Origin: Camillea tinctor
Taxonomy: Eukaryota; Ascomycota; Sordariomycetes; Xylariales; Xylariaceae
DNA: 64,000 bases
Direction: 5' to 3'
Assembly (NCBI GenBank): GCA_022578605.1
Contig: MU394052.1
Coordinates: 310,001 to 374,000 of the forward strand
Below, piece after piece: positions 1-12,007 of the stretch (its first letter is position 1; every line of letters starts with the position of its first letter). Below the pieces are notes generated by a model, which did not search any database, was not told the origin of the DNA, and saw only the letters and a list, made by a program, of their open reading frames with translations. A program made the translations under genes and the position numbers.

Positions 1-565
1 TCGAGGCCAGAGAGACACAGAGCTGAAGGAGAGAAAGTCCTTCGCGACCGCCTGGTCGGGTAATCATGATACACGGTGTTGTAATACAAGGAGTATGTGT
101 GTGTGGAAGGTTCATATTTGTATGGTTTAATTCCCAAACGCACCTGCTTTCTTATTTTCTAGTCTTTGAATGTTCTTCCATCTGATTAATTCTGACTTCA
201 TATGATACCCCGAGAGAAATACACCACGATTTCAGTCACCAACCTATCTAACATACATATCAATATACATATATCCTCAATCCAACTCAAGCCCTATTAA
301 ACCAATACATTAAAAAACCAAGTCCCTAAAAAAAGCCCTCATTTTCTATGAAAGCGTTTCCCCCTGCTTGACATCTATGTCATAAGTACGGGATCTTACA
401 CTTACACTTACATCCCTCCTCTCTAACCACCTGCTTATCTACTACATAGCCCTTCCATCAAGGCGAAGGATTCAACAAGAGATATATAAACGATAGCAGA
501 ATAAATTACCTATCAACATAATTCCTCACCAATAAACAGAAAACCAAAAAAAAAAAAAAAAAAAA
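1..565. other. 5' flank without a gene
   Basis: No reading frame here resembles a protein. The stretch is AT-rich and becomes pyrimidine/CA-rich near 360-500, as expected of a fungal promoter and 5' leader for the gene starting at 566. An uninterrupted adenine run of about 20 bases lies directly before that start codon, at roughly 546-565. This is an extreme form of the A-rich leader fungal genes often carry, and its length may be inexact in the assembly. Confidence 0.6.
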
Positions 566-1423
566 ATGGCATACAACAACCACGACAAACCCTACCCCCG
601 CCAAGACAAAGACAGCGACAGCAAAGACCTCTCCCCTCCACCCTATACCACCAACAACACCTCCTCCTCCCCGCTCCCGCCCCTCCCCCGGCACCCACCC
701 CAACCCCAATTCGCCCCAACCCCCGGCCGCTTCCCCCCCGAGTTCAGCATGTACAAGGCCTCGTCGTGGGGCTCGCAGCGGCACTACTACCTGGCCGCGC
801 ACCAGGCCTCGGCGCCGCTGTACGCGGTGTCCCTGCACTCGGGGTGGTCGGGGCAGCCGAGCGTGGTGCTGCACGCCGGGCCGGAGGAGGCCTGCCCCGC
901 GCTGGCCACGGTGGACGAGGCGTCGTTCAGCCGGTCGAGCACGGTTACGTTGCTGCCAGGAGCAGGGGGTGTAGGAGAAGTAGGGGGAGGGCAGTTCCGC
1001 TTCGACCCCGCGCCCGGCTCGACGCTCGGCCACGCCATGCAGTTCAGCGTGCCGGTGGAGCAGCGGCTGGAGAGCTTCGAGTGGCGCCACTCGCGCGCGC
1101 CGGAGGTGCTGGGCCTGGGCGGGCGGAGCTCGGGCTGGAAGCTGGTTAGGCTGGCGACGGATGCGCCCGCGGGCACGGGGGAGATGGGGTTCGTGGGCGG
1201 CGGCGCGACGTCGAGGTCCGACGGCCGCGAGGTCGTGGCCGTGTGGGCGTGGCCGGCGGCGAGCCGCAGCAAGGCGCTCAAGTTCAGGTTCTTGGGCAGC
1301 GGCGCGGGTGGGGCGCTCGGCGACCGCTGGCAGGTGGCCGCGGTGGCGACGGCGCTGAGGATCTGGGATAGGGAGCGGAAGGCGAGGAATTCGGCGGCAG
1401 CGGGTGGGGGCGGGGGTGCTTAG
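566..1423 (+). CDS. Conserved ascomycete hypothetical protein (possibly tubby/LURP-like fold)
   Basis: This is a single-exon frame of 285 codons. It opens with a Pro/Ser/Thr-rich disordered segment of about 55 residues. A compact region follows with motifs such as SMYKASSWGSQRHYYLAAHQ, PLYAVSLHSGWSGQPSVVLH and the ending TALRIWDRERKARN. From memory this pattern (Y-A-V-S-x-H-S-G-W, W-K-L-V-R, V-A-V-W-A, L-R-x-W-D-R-E) matches a family of uncharacterised fungal proteins whose beta-rich architecture suggests a tubby-like or LURP-one-like fold; the fold is inference and no enzymatic residues are apparent. The gene is far richer in GC than its surroundings, especially at third codon positions, which also keeps the opposite strand open. 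The frame ends at TAG 1421-1423 and continues open beyond it to 2152. The ATG at 566 is chosen because it follows the A-rich leader and is the first in frame. Confidence 0.7.
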   Translation: MAYNNHDKPYPRQDKDSDSKDLSPPPYTTNNTSSSPLPPLPRHPPQPQFAPTPGRFPPEFSMYKASSWGSQRHYYLAAHQASAPLYAVSLHSGWSGQPSVVLHAGPEEACPALATVDEASFSRSSTVTLLPGAGGVGEVGGGQFRFDPAPGSTLGHAMQFSVPVEQRLESFEWRHSRAPEVLGLGGRSSGWKLVRLATDAPAGTGEMGFVGGGATSRSDGREVVAVWAWPAASRSKALKFRFLGSGAGGALGDRWQVAAVATALRIWDRERKARNSAAAGGGGGA

Positions 1424-2152
1424 GAGGATGAGGATAGTGGGAGTGCGGGTGGGAGTAGGAGGGCGAGTGGAGGGGAGAAGGAGAGGGTGGGGAGTGGTAG
1501 TGAGGGTGATCGGGATAGGGGGTATGATGGTGAGGAGAAGGGAGAGGAGGAAGGGGAGGGGAGGCTTGCGAAGAGGAAGTCGAATAGGGGGATGGGGACG
1601 TTGAGCGAGCCGGGCAAGCAGTCCGTCCATCCGGATGAGGATAAAAAGAAAATACCTGCTGGCGCTGCGATCGATTGCGGGGCGCATCACCATCACCATT
1701 GTTATCACCATTGCCATCATTCTAAGGGGAGTATGCGCTTCTCACTACCACCATCGCCACACTATCACTCCCACTCCCCTAACCCCCCCCTCTACCCACA
1801 CTACCACTTGCTACACCCCCAGTGGTCCTACCACACCTTGCCCCTCCCCCCTCCCCGCCCGCGCAGACAGACCGCAATCCGGAACCACCGCCTCCTGACC
1901 CAGGGCTCGCACGCCACGTCCCCTTACCACCGGCGCTACTACGGATACCACAGCGCCCCGCCGCACCACCGCCGCAACCTACACCCCATGAGGGCTCTGC
2001 CGGTCGGTGGCAGCGCTCCAGTAGTCAGCCACTCCGGGTTCGTGGGCCCCTCGGCGATGCATGTCGGTGGGATGGGGGCGGTGCATGCCGGGCATGCCGG
2101 GCATGCTGTGCATGCTGTACATACTGTGCATATTGGGCATGGGGGGCGGTAA
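1424..2152 (+). other. His/Pro-rich in-frame continuation after a single TAG
   Basis: After the stop at 1421-1423 the same frame stays open for 242 codons. It reads acidic/Gly/Ser-rich (EDEDSGSAGGSRRASGG), then basic (RLAKRKSNRG), then His clusters (HHHHHCYHHCHH) and a Pro/His/Tyr-rich tail. No ATG lies close to its beginning; the first in-frame one is within RGMGTLSEP near 1591. It could be a readthrough tail, a tail cut off by a recent nonsense mutation or sequencing error, or 3' UTR that is open by chance in GC-rich DNA. A good intron (GTATGC donor at 1731, CTAAC at 1779, CAG ending at 1822, 92 nt) would instead switch to a Pro-rich frame. None of these options can be settled from sequence alone. 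Confidence 0.3.
2082..2144. repeat. Seven 9-bp tandem repeat units
   Basis: Seven consecutive imperfect 9-mers of the form GCATGCCGG / GCATGCTGT / ACATACTGT / GCATATTGG. Read on the plus strand in the frame of the upstream ORF they give HAG/HAV/HTV/HIG units. On the minus strand they give Met-Pro-Gly / Met-His-Ser units. The CAT core is nearly invariant and the variation falls mostly at the other positions. Confidence 0.8.
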
Positions 2153-5100
2153 CGCGGTGATAAGAAGGGACACAGGAGTTTTTGCGAGTGCAGTTTTGTT
2201 AGGTAGAGTGCTTGGAGGGCGGAGGAGGAATGGATGGGCGGAGAAAAAGGGGTAGAAGGGAGTTTAGTCAAGGGGGAGGCTATACTGTTTGTTTTTGGTT
2301 TCGAGAGGCTTGCGCTTGTTTGGTCTGATCTTTGTATTCCTTAAGAGTAAATACACCGTATTCTAATTTGTCCTAAAGGAGGAGGATTAATTATGCATTA
2401 GGTACTAAAAGAGATCATTATTATCTAGAAACTTGCCCTACGGATTAGTCGGTTCGATCACAGTTTCTGGATATTATACTGTTAAGCTAAATCTAGACTC
2501 ACACCATCGATATTGAGTAACGCTCTATAGATGTACACCTTCTAAGGAGAAGCAGGATATGTTAGGAATGACTTCAGTGGGATCTAAACACGTCGGTGTG
2601 TATATGAGCTAAAGCCTAAGTCTACGTCTGTATCTTCATCTCCATACGACTAGAACAGGAGGAGGTTAACATGAAGTACTTTAATCTTGTAAGTTGTATA
2701 TGTCTAGTTGCTTACTATAGCTCCCCCAACGAGCTGCTTCCAGTTTATTTCGTCACATAATCTGTAGAATATCAAGAGCAAAAGAGCATGATTGTTATCC
2801 ATTACAAAATACCAATACAACCCCTCAAAACGAGAACACTCTCTTCAAATATAAACTATCATCAAAAAGGGGACATAGATAAACAAGATCTATATAAATT
2901 TAGCTCTTGTTTTCTTCAATTTATGTGCATTCAAGTTTCCCTCTGCTCAACAGATTTCTCTCCTTCCACTCATGTTAGAACAAAAGAGAACACACATGCC
3001 GGGAAGTCTCGGTGGATATGTATATCCTTAGTCATACCTGACTTCAAGTACAATCAACACCTATGTGTATACTCTACATAGGTATTACAAGATGTTCATA
3101 TATCTCGCACATAGTAGTTATAGTAACATAGAAGTAGAAAAGGGGATACAAGGCACGTATGGAGCAATTTACATTTGACTTGGGTCTATTAGCCCTGTAG
3201 CAATTAGAAGCAAAGTGTTCCCCCTAATTAACATCTTAATATTCGGCGCATTTTTATAATAAATAAATTTACTCATCTACAATTCCACAATTCCACAACG
3301 CTTGAAATACTTATGGGTGGAAACGTAGTGATACAACTATACCTAATTTTTTCTCAAAAGTTCAATAGACTAAATGTATTATATATCTAAAGTCCAATAA
3401 CACTGCTGTTGCAAAAATTCGTCTTCTCACTTACCTGCTTAACCTGCAGCTATTTGCCTATGGAGACGACCTATGCATACCAACCCCATATATCACGTTA
3501 CAAAATCTTACCAAGCCTCTTTACTCTCCTGTCCTGTTCTTCTCCCTTCCTCACATCCTGCACGTACATAAAATCCTCCAACCCAGCCTCCAAAACCACG
3601 TGTAAACCGCGTTCCCGAGCATAGTTCCAAACCCATAATCCGGCACAGGGGATCAGATGATCCCTTCTATTCCTCCCATCTCAAACACCAAAAATCAAGG
3701 TAGGCAAATAGGTAAGGAACCCCGCGCGTGCCTTTGTTCCCTTCTGTAAACACGTATTTAGGTAAGTTTGCCGGTAGTAACTTGAGTCGGTAGAATGGTA
3801 TCCTGCACCTGCGGCCGCCTTCCCCCCTTTCCCTCTCTTTCCAAGGACTGGCACAGATCACACTTACCAAGCAGCCAAGATCAAGACCCCGAACGTTCTC
3901 TCCCACGGGGAAGAAAAGAAGGTAAAATAGACAAATATATGATCGACTCGGGGGGTTTTATTTCCCTTTTCTTTTTTCTGAAACGCGTGGTAAGGTAAAA
4001 GGTGAATGGCAAGGTTACTCCACATAAGGTTAAGTTTAAGGGGTATATACTACCTTACATTCCTACTACCTTACCTGCCTATATAGCGTAGCACCGGCTA
4101 CGACGGTAACGTGTGTATGTACGCACATACGTAATAGACATACATATACCTAACTACACATACATACACTTTCTCCCATTCGCTTTTCGTATCCTTCAGA
4201 CCGGATCGAACGGGTTGGGGGTTGGAGGGTGAGGAAATAGCGGACTAAATATGCGACTAGGACCCTTTGGTCCTTTATGAAGTCTATTCAAGCTTGAGCT
4301 CTGATGCCTGGGAAAATTTCTTTCCTCTTTTTCCCTTACTGTACTTTGCCTCATTGCCTCATATCCGCTCCTGCTCCGCAGCAAGGATGAGGCTCCCCGG
4401 TTGACGTAGAGATAAACGAAGGGGGGAATCGGGGAGGGGAAGGAAGTGCCGGAGGGGAATTAAAAAAAGGGAGTGCTCAAAAATACCAAGCCTCGAGAGC
4501 ATAGGCAAGATATATAAAATAGGAAGCTGGTAATGGATGACACAGCAAGCTTCTCTACCTCAAATAGAAGCTGATCCCGATGTTTTTCTACTTCTATCCG
4601 TCCATTCGTACACCCACCCGCGCTCCCCTCTTTCCCCCTCTTTTTCGGTACACAATATAGCCAGGGGTCTTCAGCCTCCTGAAGGAGGCTGAATCATGTA
4701 TATGTGAGGCGACATAAAGGCTATAAAACCCAAAATCAGAAAACCCACCTGCCTATATGAGCATCCCTTTCCCTCCTGGCGTAAGACAAAGAAAATAGAA
4801 AGAAAATTAAATACACAAATAAATCTCATGATCACGGGGGTGGGAAGGGATCTGGGGGCCTTTTGTTTAGGATCGCCAAGTCTCGTAGGATCGATTGAGG
4901 GAGAGACAAGACAGGCCACTTCCAACCTAACCCAGGGGTCACGGCCACGTTTTCGGGTGATCCTCCGGCGGGAGCGGCGGCGGCGACCGTCGCATAGATC
5001 CCAAGCACAGAGAAAAAGATATCAAAAATAGATATGTATGTATCTGTCTATACGTATATCGTATAAGTTCATCTGGGTATGAATGTGTGTATGTATGTAT

Positions 5101-8100
5101 GTGCGCGTGCGCCGAGTTGCCGTAACCCGATTTCTTTTACTAAAAAATTACCTACCTGCCTTGCCTAGGTGCCCCAGCATATCATCTGCGACGCGGTCAA
5201 CTCGACAGATGAGGTAGTTCGTCTTCTGCGTGAGAAATTGACAAACAATAATCTTCGCCGAGCCCGAATAACGGTGATGATGACCGTGTCTGGAGCTTGA
5301 CTTCTGCCGCATACATCGCCCCCAACCCAAACAAAAACAAAAACAAACACATTATATATACACACATATACGAAAACAAAATAAATACCTAAATAAGAAA
5401 ACCATGTTAGCACGTCTTTTTTAAACTTCCTTGTCCCGCATAAACCGGACCTGGGACCTGCAGTCATCAAAGCAAGCTCCCCTACCCCTTTTCTCCCCCA
5501 TTGTGCCGCGATAGCGTCGTATTCCGAGCAAAGCTAAAGTGTGCCCCCGTGCCTGTGGTATCCCACTTTCCACTACCTCTGCGTTTACCTCGTAAGGGTG
5601 GCAGTGAGCAAGAAAGTAAGTAAATGGGTTATGTAGTTAGCTTCCAGCTCCTCCCATGCAGCTGGAGAACGGTAGGGTAAGTTAGGTGATTACATAACAA
5701 GACCCTAGATCGGTGCCTGCGTCAATAACCCCCTTTAAATCTCCTTTCTCATCCTTAGAAGAGCCTCTCCCTCGGTATTCCGTATATACATACTGGCGTC
5801 AGCAGCGCATAATTTCCCTAACCTTAGTCACAAACTCCCCGTACCTTACTTATTCATCATGAAAGAAGAAGCTCACTGCACATCGCTGACACCCGTTTCA
5901 CTTTCTCAGCCTAGACGGCCGCTGTCGTGGGCCGAATATCCCCATCACGCCACACCGTCCGGAAGCCCGGTGAGAACCGCACACACACCGCACCACACAC
6001 AGCGAGACAAGCAGACAGATTACCCTCCTCACCTTGGGCCGGGAAGAACCAAGTAAGCTAGCCCATCCTTTCCCGACGGGAACTATAAATAAGCCACCGA
6101 TTAGCTACTGCAGGGTAATAATGACAATAACAATAAGTAGACAAAAAGGGCACAACCAAAGAAAAGGGGGCCCATGTTCGTTCTCCGGGAAATGGGCGCT
6201 CCTCGCCCAGGCCGTGTGTTCAAGATGCTGCTAAACCAAACCTCCTTTCCTCTCCCTCCGGGAAAGCAGGGGTGGATGAATCACCATACGGTAGATAGAT
6301 CAACAGACAGACAGCCAGAAAAGCCAGATGGCAAGAGATATAAACCATATAATAATGATAATAATAATAAAATCCTCCCAGGTTAGAAAGAGCCACAAAT
6401 CTGCCAGTCATCGTGCATACGCGACAATCAATGCAACAATACGGCGGGCGGGCGGCTGTTAAAGGGGGGTGGAGAAGGGGGAAGGGGGAAAAAAGTAGGT
6501 AGAATAACCCGAAAGAAGGAAAAGAAAAAGAAAAGAAATAAACGCCCGGGTTTTTTACCAGAGCCTGAGCTGAGTGTAGGTAGGTTATGTAGGTATAACG
6601 TGATTTATTCCTAAATAGATTCACTCACTCTCTCTGCGCATGCATCCATCTATCGTCGGTAGGTTAATCTGTATGTACATGAACATATGGAAGGATTTCC
6701 CCCCTTCTCTAAAAAAAAAACCAACTAAAACTTGTTTAGCGCGCAAAAACGACATCTGCATCTAGGGCCAAGCAGTTTACCAATCTCTCTCTCTCTCTTT
6801 TTCTGTATTCTTGTTACTTGTTACTGCTAAGAAGGAAAAATGCAGGGGTGGGTTATGAACAAGCTTCAATGAAGGGGGGGGGATGGTTTGGGGTTCAGGG
6901 AAATCCCTCATTGGAGATTCGTTCTTTTTTTTTTTGGTCATACCATACATACATACATACATGGCTACATAAATACTTACTTACTATAATCTCTCTCTCC
7001 CTTCCTCCCCCCCCCTCCCCAATCCCCTCTTAAAACCACACACCCCTGACCGGTTCTTTCCTTGGAACGCGCAGGGCTGCGCTGCACCTCATCTGCACGT
7101 CAGCTTTAGGAACGTAGCAGTACAGTAGTGTAGTAGTAAAGGGTGGTTGGTAGTGGTGGTGGTATCTGCGTCTTCCGACAATGCAGCTGTATCGCGGAAT
7201 GAGAATTGCTAGAAACGGGGAGTGAGCTCTTGATCGTCAATCAACAACAAAATTAACAGTTGCTCTCTCTCTCTCTCTCTCTCCTCGACCGCGCAATGCT
7301 CGTTTGGCATGTGTAAGCCGAGCCGAGCGGCAAGCGCCAATATCATGCCGTGTCTTTTTCTTCTCCGATTTTGCCTTTTGCGCCCTGTCTAATAGCCGGT
7401 CACTTATATATGCAGGCAGTTATACAGATAGATAGAGATGGTAGACAACCTGAGCATATCGAAGGACTTATATCCTAGCTCCTCCGAAATCCCATTCATG
7501 AATATTTATCTCTATGACCTAGTAAGCTAAGTTGCCCAGATCAAAGAATCCGGGCGTAATAGCTTTTGGGCTTTGTATTTGTTCGTGTGCCATTGCTGAC
7601 TGGGAGACATCCTCTTATCCCCCCCTCTTCGACGTTGGAGCTGACTACCTACCTAGTGGTTAGAAAAGAGGTTGTTAGATGATAGCGTAGATCGGAAAAA
7701 GCAGGGTTAGCCATCGAGGTCTAGATGGCGATGATCTTCACCACGAGGTTCTTCTTTATCTATATCCTTGCCCCCCTTAAACGTCAAAGGGTAGGTAGTT
7801 AGGTAGGTAGGCAGAAAAGAAGGGGAGGGAGTATACACCCCTCCCTCCTCCCCCTCCCTCTCTGCCTCGCGCCCTTCTCAAAGGAAAGATAAAGGCGAGC
7901 GAGCGAGCAAGCAAGTAAATCGTCGTCATTCCCTATTCTCTCCGCATAATGTGTATATGTATGATGCAGCGTCTCTAGGCGGCGTGAGAGCGAATCACAT
8001 CACGATTCGGCAAGGCGGGGGACAGGGGGGGAGGAGGGGACGGGGTCTGGCGCGCGCGACACACATCCCCTCCCCCCAGGAAAGAATCCCGCAAGAGGAA

Positions 8101-10206
8101 ATCGTCCGCTGCTACTCTCTGCTCTGCGCGGGTGTCAGAACCAGTAGAAAAGGGGGAAGAGGGGGGTTGCATTGTTCATATCTAATGATTGCGTCTGTCT
8201 CGCCCAACCGTGGCGCGTAGCCCACCCCCTGAACACACACATAAAGGAAAAACCACCCCCGTTCCATCCGTGAGCAGGGTAGATGGAGGGATGGAGGAGG
8301 AGGACCAGGATCTAATGGATGTGATTGCCGCCCGGGAGAGAGAGAAAGAGAGACATAGAGGAACCTCACCCTATGAACTTTCTTCTTCACTTTCCTCTTC
8401 CCGGCCACACCAAACTAGAACAAGGTTTATAAAGGTAGCAGTGAGTACGTACATCCCGTTCTGGGGGGTGGTGGAGGGGGAGGGGATTAGAATGGGAAGA
8501 GAAGACGAAGAAAAAACGCACGGACACTGTTTCTATCCCCTGGTACAGTACGCAGGACATAGTATGTAGGTACAGCTTAGTAGCTATGTAGGTAGGGTCT
8601 GTCCGTAGTACTAGTTGGTATAATGCGCAGCGTAATCAATAATATGATAATAATGAGTGAGGGAAGGAAATGAGAAGTAAGAGAAGGGTGATGAAGAAAA
8701 AGTGAGAGTTTTCCCAATAGCATTCGGCCGAACTTACTGCTTGGCCTAATGAGCCAACCTATAATGTTGAAGGCATTGACTTGCTTCATCCCCTTAAGCA
8801 TCCCTCCCTTCACTCTCTCTCCCCTTACTACACCCCCCTACTGTGCAACATATCCATGTACATACTGAGCATCAGCGTCATCCCGATGAGCTTCTCTACC
8901 ATTTGGGGGAAGGGGATTTTTTTCCTTTACGAAGAGCGAGCGAAACTTACCCCCAACTCAACTCAACCCGTTCTTGTTCCACGAGGACAACTCTTTTCTG
9001 ACGAATCATAAAATGTCCGATGATCACTAGTGAGCGTTTCGCAAAAGCCAATTGTCGTCGACACCCCCCTTTTTCTCTTGCAAGCTACTACACAACAGAG
9101 TTCTGACTCGGAGAAATTTTAGTTCTTTTGTCGCAGACAAAGTAAGAAAGCTTGTTGGTCTTTTCTTTGCTAACGGCATCGAAGCCCTCCCAAGCTGCAG
9201 TTAGTTAGCCCACTCTCGCTTGTAGTGTATTATTGCATTACCGTGCGTGGTAGCATTATTGCCTGGGGGCTGAAAAAAAGTGACCGAAGCAGAGAACAAC
9301 AGAAATAGGAAAAAAAAAAAGAACAAAAAGCATTGCTCTTTGAGAAAAATCCTGATAGCGAACAGACCAGTCCGATAACCAAGTATTGAGGAAATAGGAT
9401 CGATGAGCCACCATCTCCCATCCCTCCTTTAAACTAGTTTCGAGCGAAAGCACCATGCAATGTGACAACAATAACTTGAAATCTTCTCAGTTCCGATAGT
9501 CCATCCCTTTTGAAGAGACATCTATCTCCATGTACATGCATACAATACGCCGCCTCGGGCTAAGCCAAAAAAAAAAACCCCCAAAAAAACAAAAACCACT
9601 TCCTCTTCATAAACCAAGAAAAAAAAGGAACAAGCAGAAATAAAAATAGTAAACAAAAAACCAATTCCCAAGAACTCCTGTGCCGTTCTTTTTCCAATCC
9701 GTTCCTCCCTTAGTAAATGCTTAATTCCGTTTGCTGTTGATGCTTCCCCCCAATTGCATGCAGGTAATATTTAGTACATGTGAGTAATAATTACAATTGA
9801 ATCGAAGAGCAATTTCGTTCCAAACAACGACAGACAACAATATTCCATTTCCCTAGATCGGGACCTTTTTCTTTTATTTCTCCATCTTCTACTCTTTCGT
9901 GATTGATCTGATTAGCCTGTTAGGAAGCTGACATGTCATCATCGGTTCGTGATCGACACCGCGTAGTTATCGCTTAGACCATAGCCAAAGTTGACTGGAA
10001 GAAGGGTCGGGGGGTTCTGCTCAGTTACCAGATGGGGCATAGTAAATGGTGCCCGGGTAGCCTAAACAGTCGTGTATATAAATAAATATACAAAATAAAT
10101 AAAATAAAAAGGCTCTCGCGAGATGAAGGTTCGTGGGGCTTGTTTCGGAATGTGACGATACCGGCCAGGGGGCTGAAGCACCGAACAACATCCATGATTG
10201 TCGAAT
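2153..10206. other. Gene-poor intergenic region, about 8 kb
   Basis: I see no gene here. Open frames reach only about 130 codons, are compositionally biased (Pro/Ser/Phe runs from purine or pyrimidine tracts) and carry no family motif or plausible splice partners. The content is low-complexity DNA: polypyrimidine and polypurine stretches, a (TC)n microsatellite at 7263-7283, many TAGGTAGG/TATGTATG-type tetranucleotide stretches (for example 7793-7812 and 5085-5100), and C- or G-runs. There are no transposase or reverse-transcriptase remnants recognisable by eye. It may hold the 3' end and UTRs of the flanking genes, non-coding transcripts or decayed repeats. Confidence 0.6.
7263..7283. repeat. 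(TC)n microsatellite
   Basis: An uninterrupted CT/TC dinucleotide run of about 21 bases lies inside the gene-poor region. Confidence 0.9.
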
Positions 10207-11725
10207 TTAATCATTTTCGCGTTCTCGAGCAACTGGTCCGCCACGTGATCTCTCATCCGACGCCGTCGGAGAATTTCGTCGCTCTCGTTCCCCCTGTTGC
10301 GTCCTCATTTCCGACGCGTATCTAGGCGACGGCTGATCTGATAATAAAGATGAAACAGAATGACCACTGCCCCGAGATTGCTGCTGTGATGGCTCGGCCA
10401 CCGTTGCCTCTCTAGATACACTGAACCCCGGCGAGAGACCCTGGTGGGGTGGTCCAAATCCCTCACCTCGGCCGCGTCCCGTCGAGCGGTATGAGGAGAT
10501 GTCGCTCCTCTGTCGCGAGTGGCCTCGTCGCCGGCCAGGAGGTGGGTGTGACAACGTAGAGGTGCTGCTGGTCTGACCGAAAGGGGGTGATCTGAACCGC
10601 GAGTGGCTGGTCGGCGGAGGCGCTGCTTGTTGCGGCCCGGTTGCTTTTCGTTTCCGCGGCGAGTCTACTAGTTTTCGAACCAACATTAGTTAGACAGGCC
10701 TTGCTTTACTGATTCGTTTTGGGCTTGGACAAACCGGAGGGCGCTGCGGGCTGACTAGAGCCTGCCTGCGAGTTCGGCGGTTGCCAGTGGTGGAAATAGA
10801 TCGAAGGGGACTGAGTTTCTTGTTGCGGTCCTGCTGTTTGCTGCTGCGCGAGCGCATGCGACGGATGCGGTGCCCCTGGTGGTCCTACGGCGCCTTCGCC
10901 TGTGGTCAGTCGTGGGAGCGCAGAACCACTTAGTGGTGGTCTACCGACTGGGCCGCCCATACCTAGTGTATGCGCTCTTGGTCTCGATGGCGAGCCGGGA
11001 CCTGGATAAGGGACAAAGCCCGGACCGGATCCCGGTGTTGACGGGACGCCGGCGGAACCAGCATACCCATACTGCTGAGAATCTCTGCGGGCTTCAGGTG
11101 AAACGGGACCTTGGGCCGGTAAAATCTGAGCAGGATGCGCCTGCTGCGGTGCTAAATACTGCTGAGCCCATTCGATAGCTACTTGAGGCATCGCTCCACC
11201 ACTCATTCCAGCGAAGACAACCGGTACCATCGGGGGCGGTATGCCGCGGTCTAGCGACGTTCGAAGGATGTCCATCTCCACCTTTCTCTGTTCTAGGCGC
11301 AGAGTCGCCTGGCGGGTTTTCTCTTCTTCCTGCTTCCTCTTCTCCTCCTCTGTCTTGGCCATCAGCCAGTTTTTCATCGAATCCTCAGAACCTTGCCATT
11401 GGGGAGGTGCAGGTAAAGCACCCAGAGCCTGAACATGTGGCGGAACTGGTGGTCCTTGGGGTTGCAAAGGTGGCCCTGGAGCCGGCGGGTGAGGAGGTCC
11501 AGGTGCCGATGGTGGTTGCGGTAAAGTCATGGCCGCCGGCAATGGCAGGCCACGATGAGGAGCCGACATGGGCTTGGCGGATGGGCTTTGCTTGGGTGGA
11601 AGAGCTGTAAGCGGTTTCTGAGATGAGTCCTGAACAGTCACGGGGGGCGAGGATCGAGGTGGTGTCGGTAGGTCATGGACGGGCCGGTAGCCGTAGTGTA
11701 CTGGCTGCTTTATGGTGAGCATCAT
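10207..11725 (-). CDS. Low-complexity fungal protein with charged helical segment
   Basis: This is a two-exon model, exons 11725-10735 and 10667-10207, 483 aa. The 67-nt intron (10668-10734) has donor GTTTGT, branch TCTAACTAAT and acceptor CTAG, and joins the two open frames exactly in phase. Residues about 1-115 are Pro-rich with a GYRPVHDLPTPP motif. Residues about 115-165 form a charged helix (TEEEKRKQEEEKTRQATLRL) followed by GIPPPMVPVVFAGMSGG, which I recall as a conserved segment in many ascomycete proteins of unknown function. The C-terminal part is Ser/Arg/Gln/Gly-rich and disordered. The LPTPP motif and disorder resemble transcriptional or developmental regulators, but no DNA-binding domain is visible. 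The start is uncertain: the frame stays open upstream to about 11820, and a good acceptor (CCCCCTCAG) sits about 50 nt 5' of the ATG, so an upstream exon is possible. The gene lies alone between two gene deserts. Confidence 0.75.
10668..10734 (-). other. Intron of the coiled-coil gene
   Basis: GTTTGT donor, TCTAACTAAT branch region, CTAG acceptor, 67 nt. The splice converts a Gly codon start plus the TA of the next exon into Val, and continues as VDSPRKRKATG. Confidence 0.7.
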
Positions 11726-12007
11726 CTCGGGAGCAGACTTAGACGTTAGGCTAGAAAGTGGTATTTTGACACATGACTGAGGGGGGAGGGCTAAGGGGGA
11801 GGGGAGGCGTGGTGATCAATATAAACAAGTCAGCTGGGTTGAGAAGTAGTAACAACCTTTGCATAAAAAAAAGCTGGAGAGGACGGCCAGCTTGGTGTAG
11901 GGGTAGGAATCAATCGGGGCTTATGAAACTTTGGGTCCCTAAGACCGGCCTCATTTGATATTCGGTGCCAAACACATGGGTAATAATTGTAGAGAAGGAT
12001 CAGCTGG

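Noticed and set aside
506..1720. 404-codon open frame on the minus strand across the first gene
   Set aside because: It is a shadow produced by the extreme GC bias of the plus-strand gene. It is Arg/Pro/His-rich and has no family motif, while the plus frame shows conserved ascomycete motifs.
1731..1822. Good-looking intron in the His-rich extension
   Set aside because: Signals are good (GTATGC, CTAAC, CAG), but splicing leads into a Pro/Cys-rich frame with no more protein character than the unspliced one, so it is not used in the model.
10693..10708. Alternative donor GTAAAG for the coiled-coil gene
   Set aside because: Pairing it with CTAG or TAG acceptors gives an intron of only 42-45 nt and does not enter the long downstream frame, whereas GTTTGT at 10734 does so exactly.
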